The notes under the pieces: model-generated
Seen by the model: the letters and a program-made list of their open reading frames with translations, nothing else
What the model was told of the DNA's origin: nothing
Database searches by the model: none
Origin: Pseudomonas sp. MN1F
GTDB lineage: Bacteria > Pseudomonadota > Gammaproteobacteria > Pseudomonadales > Pseudomonadaceae
Assembly: GCF_009391885.1 (NCBI RefSeq)
Contig: NZ_VZII01000031.1
Location: 1 to 64,000, forward strand
Length of the DNA: 64,000 bases
Reading direction: 5' to 3'
Shown here: piece after piece, positions 60,703-64,000 of the stretch
Layout of the letters: every line of letters starts with the position of its first letter
Position numbering within the stretch: the stretch's first letter is position 1
Translations under genes and position numbers: made by a program

Positions 60703-61635
60703 ATGAACAGACAGGGACGTAGCTCGGAAATCGAGGCAGGCCTGCACCACCAGGACCTGTTCCCCATTCGTGAGGTTTCCCGCCTGACCGGCGTCAACGC
60801 CGTGACCCTGCGTGCATGGGAGCGCCGCTACGGGCTGATCCAGCCGACACGCACCGAAAGTGGTCACCGGTTGTATTCCCAGGCGGATATCGAACAGGTC
60901 CGGAGCATCCTGGGTTGGCTCGAACGTGGCGTTGCAGTCAGCAAGGTTGGCGGCATTCTGGCCCGCGGCCAGGCCGTCGCCCAGGGCGTGATTTCGCCTG
61001 ACAGCAGGGCACAGTGGCAGGCTCAGGTGCGCAAGGCTGTGAATCGCTTCGACGCGTCGAGCCTGGACCTGCTGTTCGACCAGGTGTTCGCGACAATCGC
61101 CCTGGACCAGGTGTTCAGCGAAGTGTTCTTGCCCGTCTGGCATGATCTGGCGGCGGGGCAGGGGGCATTCGGCCAGGCCAGCGAGTGGCTGTTCCTCGAC
61201 CAGTTCCTGCGTGGCCGGGTGTTCTCCCGTTTGCAGCTTTCTCGTCAGCCGCGCGTCCGCCATGTGCTGCTGGCCCCGCTTCCCGGGCTGTGCCATGAAC
61301 TGGAACTGCTGGTGACCGGCTTGCTTCTGGGCAGTGAGGACATCGGCGTGAGTCTGCTCATGCCCGGCCAGTCGCTGGAAGAATTGCCGCTGGTGTGTGA
61401 GCGCCTGCGGCCGGATGCCCTGGTGCTGTTTGCCAACCATTCGCCCACAGTCGAATTGAACAAGCGCCTGAGGCGCCTGGCAGCAGGCCTGGAATGCCCA
61501 TTGCTGTTAGCTGGCGAGGCGGCAGAAAACGCCCAGGACAGTCTCGCCGGCAGCCCGGTTGCGTGCCTGGGTGCGCAAAGCGAGTTGATGCGGCGCCGCT
61601 TGCGGCAGTATCTGGCCGGTCAGCTCGATACCTGA
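60703..61635 (+). CDS. MerR-family regulator with degenerate B12-binding-like domain (LitR-like)
   Basis: This 310-residue protein has a MerR HTH (residues about 20-90; FPIREVSRLTGVNAVTLRAWERRYG) and a C-terminal domain shaped like the cobalamin-binding region of LitR/CarH. The W-x9-EH motif that caps B12 is not intact (W146 then EW at 161-162), and the D-x-H-x2-G loop reads LCHELE. So B12 binding is doubtful. A GTG at 60697 has better RBS spacing than the ATG at 60703; both are possible. A short LOV gene lies close by. Confidence 0.85.
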   Translation: MNRQGRSSEIEAGLHHQDLFPIREVSRLTGVNAVTLRAWERRYGLIQPTRTESGHRLYSQADIEQVRSILGWLERGVAVSKVGGILARGQAVAQGVISPDSRAQWQAQVRKAVNRFDASSLDLLFDQVFATIALDQVFSEVFLPVWHDLAAGQGAFGQASEWLFLDQFLRGRVFSRLQLSRQPRVRHVLLAPLPGLCHELELLVTGLLLGSEDIGVSLLMPGQSLEELPLVCERLRPDALVLFANHSPTVELNKRLRRLAAGLECPLLLAGEAAENAQDSLAGSPVACLGAQSELMRRRLRQYLAGQLDT

Positions 61636-62240
61636 TCGTGCAGTTCTGGATGGGCCTGGCGATGGGCCTGCAGGATGTACTCACGCAGCCGGTCGATTTC
61701 TTCGGCGGGGCTGCGGCTGAGGTCGTAGGCGGCCAGGTCCGGGCCGATACGCCGGCGCAGCCTGCCATGCAGGCCGATCGGGCTGATGCCATGCGGGGCA
61801 AAATGCAGGTCGAAACGTGATGGGGCTTTGGCCAGGCCACGCACCTCGAGCAACGCACCCTTGAATGAAATATCCCGGACCAGCAGGCCACTGGCCTTGC
61901 CCTTGGCATCCAGCAGTGCGCTGGGCTGCTCCATCGACAGGCGCCAGGGGCGCAGCATCGGGCCGTCGTCTTCGTAGATTTCCGGTGAGCCGATCTGCAG
62001 GTGAACGGCATGGAACTCGTCTTCCACCAGCTGCAGCGGGAAGCTGATCTGCTGGTTGTTGAATTGCGCCTGCAGGGTCACCTGCTCGTTGGCCACCAGG
62101 CGGGCGAGCAGGGACTGGATATGGCGGTCGCCATTGACCAGCAGGCTCGACACCGGGTCGGCCAGGTTCAATTGCGGGGAATGCTGCATGTCCTGGATGA
62201 AATCCAGTTCGTCCTGAGTCAGGAGCGTTTCTGCTTGCAT
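61620..62240 (-). CDS. PilZ-domain protein with YcgR-like layout
   Basis: This 206-residue protein has an N-terminal domain (about 1-90) and a PilZ domain from about residue 95. The DxSxxG motif is present (DISFKG, 123-128). The first arginine motif is RPWR at 97-100, so the canonical RxxxR spacing is not kept and c-di-GMP binding needs testing. The size and layout resemble the flagellar brake YcgR but are shorter. The ATG at 62240 was chosen over a TTG at 62270. Its stop overlaps the MerR gene by 16 bases. Confidence 0.82.
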   Translation of the reverse strand: MQAETLLTQDELDFIQDMQHSPQLNLADPVSSLLVNGDRHIQSLLARLVANEQVTLQAQFNNQQISFPLQLVEDEFHAVHLQIGSPEIYEDDGPMLRPWRLSMEQPSALLDAKGKASGLLVRDISFKGALLEVRGLAKAPSRFDLHFAPHGISPIGLHGRLRRRIGPDLAAYDLSRSPAEEIDRLREYILQAHRQAHPELHDQVSS

Positions 62241-62300
62241 GATCGAACTCGGTGATGACGATTTCTTCAACGGGAATTGACCGTGCTCAAAGCGCTTGGT

Positions 62301-62729
62301 TCAGCCGCGTTCGTCGGAATTCCGACGAGCGTGCATTTCGGCCAGTTCGCGCTCAAGTTCTACCTGGCGGCTGACGTCTTTCTGGATACCGATGAAGTAG
62401 GTGCGCTGATCGGCATCGTGCCTCACCGGGGTGATCGACAGCTCGTTCCAGAACGCGCTGCCATCCTTGCGGTAGTTGCGCAGTATTTCACGGCAGGGAC
62501 GGCCTTCGGCCAAGGCCTTGCGAATGCGTGCCCGGCCCAGTTGATCGCGATCATCGGCCTGCAGGAAGCGGCAATCCTGGTAGAGGATTTCGTCACGGCT
62601 ATAGCCGGTCAGGCGTTCGAAGGCCGCATTCACGTAGATCAGGATGGTGTCGTCGCCTTCCTGTTCGGCGACCACGATCCCGTCGTTGGATGCGTCGACC
62701 ATCGATTGCAGCAGCTGCGCGTTGATCAT
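62301..62729 (-). CDS. short LOV-domain blue-light receptor (PpSB1-LOV-like)
   Basis: This 142-residue protein is one LOV (PAS) domain with short flanking helices and no output domain. The photoactive Cys53 lies in DCRFLQ at 53-57, and the flavin-binding signatures RNYRKDGSAFWNELSITPV and FIGIQKDVSRQ follow. The length and sequence match what I recall of P. putida PpSB1-LOV, a slow-reverting photoreceptor. Light should form a Cys-FMN adduct. The ATG at 62729 gives MINAQLL. The likely partner is unknown; a LitR-like gene sits two genes away. Confidence 0.92.
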   Translation of the reverse strand: MINAQLLQSMVDASNDGIVVAEQEGDDTILIYVNAAFERLTGYSRDEILYQDCRFLQADDRDQLGRARIRKALAEGRPCREILRNYRKDGSAFWNELSITPVRHDADQRTYFIGIQKDVSRQVELERELAEMHARRNSDERG

Positions 62730-62834
62730 GTCCGGACCATGGGGCAATGAAGGGGACTTTGGTAGAGCCGGCCTTTTGCCAGCGCCGAATGCTAGTATCC
62801 TACGTTTTCACTCAGTTTCGGAATCCTCTTCCTG

Positions 62835-63290
62835 ATGAAAGTCGCCATTATTTCCGGCTCGGTGTACGGCACCGCCGAAGAAGTTGCCCGCCACGCCGAG
62901 TCGTTGCTCAAGGCTGCAGGCTTTGAAGCCTGGCATGCTGCCCGTGCTACCCAGCAGGATCTCGAGGGTTTTGCCCCTGAAGCGTTGCTCGCGGTGACTT
63001 CGACCACTGGCATGGGTGAATTGCCGGATAACCTGATGCCGCTGTTCAGCAGCATTCGCGACACCCTGCCCGCGGCCTGGCGGGGGCTGCCGGGCGCGGT
63101 GATTGCCCTGGGTGATTCGAGCTATGGCGATACCTACTGCGGCGGTGGCGAGCAGCTGCGCGAACTGTTTGCCGAGCTGGGGGTACGGGAAGTGCTGCCG
63201 ATGCTCAAGCTCGATGCCAGCGAGACCGTGACTCCAGAAGCTGATGCCGAGCCATGGCTGGCAGCGCTTGCTCAAGCACTGAAAGCCTGA
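62835..63290 (+). CDS. flavodoxin (MioC-like)
   Basis: This 151-residue flavodoxin has the FMN phosphate loop SGSVYGTAEEVA (residues about 7-18), the 60s-loop TSTTGMGELPDN and the 90s-loop GDSSYGDTYCGGG. It is a one-electron carrier for FeS or cofactor enzymes. It has no clear Shine-Dalgarno site before the ATG. It is divergent from the LOV gene. Confidence 0.9.
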   Translation: MKVAIISGSVYGTAEEVARHAESLLKAAGFEAWHAARATQQDLEGFAPEALLAVTSTTGMGELPDNLMPLFSSIRDTLPAAWRGLPGAVIALGDSSYGDTYCGGGEQLRELFAELGVREVLPMLKLDASETVTPEADAEPWLAALAQALKA

Positions 63291-63318
63291 GGTATTTCGT
63301 CAGCCTGCGCTGGCCGGC

Positions 63319-64000
63319 TCATGCTTGCTCCCGCAGCAATGCGAGCCAGGCCTGTGCCGCGCGCGACAGGTAGGCTCCACGCCGCCAGATGAAAGCGATA
63401 TCCCAGCGCAGATCTGTCGGCGCCCTCAGCGGCAAGCGCACCACCCCGGGGCGCTCCAGCGCTTTTGCTACCACACGGGGCAGCAGCACCACGCCCTGGC
63501 CCGCCGCGACCAGCGCCACCAGGAAGTCCGCCTGGCCGCTGCGGCCACCTTCCTTCGGGGTGAAGCCTTGCTGCTGGCAAGCCTTGAGCAAGCGATCGTT
63601 GAGCACGAAGCTGCGCTGGTAGAGCAGGAAGGGTGTATCCGCCAACTGCTTCAGGCTCACCTGGTCCAGCCCGGCCAGCGCATGCCCGGTTGGTAACAGG
63701 GCATCCAATGGTTCATTGCAAAACGGCTGGTACTCGAACGCCGGGTCGCTCGGGGTGAGGCTGCCGCCCAGCTCCAGTTCGCCATTCCTCACCGCCTGTT
63801 CGATGCTAAGGCTGCCGCCTTCAAGCAACTGAATGGCGATGTTCGGATGGCGCCTGCGGTATTCGGCGAACAACCCGGCGAACAAGGTATCGCTGCCCAG
63901 CATCGGCAAGCCCAGGCGCAACTCGCCGCGCGCCATCTGGCTGAGATCGTCCAGCTCACTGAGCAGCTCCTGACGCTGGCGCAGCAGCGCTTCGCCGCGC
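63319..64000 (-). CDS. LysR-family regulator, 5' part outside the window
   Basis: The visible part is the effector-binding domain of a LysR protein (MARGELRLGLPMLGSD, FAEYRRRHPNIAIQLLEGG), with its C-terminus at 63319. The frame runs open through the right edge, where LLRQRQELLSELDDLSQ is the linker helix after the HTH. The DNA-binding part is beyond base 64000. The target is unknown. Confidence 0.87.
   Translation of the reverse strand, partial: RGEALLRQRQELLSELDDLSQMARGELRLGLPMLGSDTLFAGLFAEYRRRHPNIAIQLLEGGSLSIEQAVRNGELELGGSLTPSDPAFEYQPFCNEPLDALLPTGHALAGLDQVSLKQLADTPFLLYQRSFVLNDRLLKACQQQGFTPKEGGRSGQADFLVALVAAGQGVVLLPRVVAKALERPGVVRLPLRAPTDLRWDIAFIWRRGAYLSRAAQAWLALLREQA

Overview
This window is chromosomal DNA of a fluorescent pseudomonad. 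Gene content and order match what I remember of the Pseudomonas putida group (recCBD next to an rRNA operon, mmsAB, mcpS, pcaHG, cioAB, ppoR, radA, fabV, a short LOV protein). That assignment is from memory and was not searched. Coding density is high, the sequence is GC-rich, and dispersed inverted repeats typical of this group sit between genes. The main exception in composition is an AT-rich patch at about 15500-15900.

Layout. The first ~32 bases are the 3' end of a 5S rRNA, followed by a terminator. Next come recC-recB-recD (4-base overlaps), then yfiR-yfiN-yfiB, a periplasm-to-inner-membrane c-di-GMP signalling module. A LysR regulator diverges from mmsA-mmsB (valine catabolism). At 15509-17374 (minus strand) lies a compact orphan type VI secretion module: hcp, a 325-residue putative membrane-active effector and a 130-residue membrane protein that may be its immunity protein. 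Then come a cupin, a divergent DmeF-type metal exporter with its CsoR/RcnR-type regulator, a LysR/TauE pair, a YgiN-like monooxygenase, mdaB, another LysR, ggt, a HBM-domain chemoreceptor (mcpS-like), a zinc metallopeptidase, pcaHG, trmA with an AzgA-type purine permease, and an MFS transporter.

The second half begins with the cyanide-insensitive oxidase cioA-cioB plus a 50-residue DUF2474 gene. This operon is preceded by a perfect Anr/FNR box and an 11-bp tandem repeat. It continues with rlmG, the LuxR solo ppoR, a ferredoxin-NADP reductase, mscL, radA, a NAT-family xanthine/uracil permease, a PilZ protein and cstA-ybdD-yjiA. A MetF-MetV-like fusion then diverges from a gene encoding only a shortened MetE N-terminal domain, followed by a thiolase. 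A four-gene agmatine/putrescine operon carries a cytoplasmic and a Tat-type agmatine deiminase and has a divergent LysR. The window ends with fabV, an alpha/beta hydrolase, folM-DUF1244-hopJ, an ABM membrane protein, a MerR/LitR-like regulator, a PilZ protein, a short LOV photoreceptor, a flavodoxin and a LysR gene cut by the window edge.

Most of the window is ordinary core genome. The regions that most merit a second look are the Hcp-linked effector/immunity pair, the metF-metV / MetE-N divergon with tandem TGAG-N5-CTCA dyads, the LOV / degenerate LitR / PilZ cluster, and the agmatine operon with an exported deiminase.
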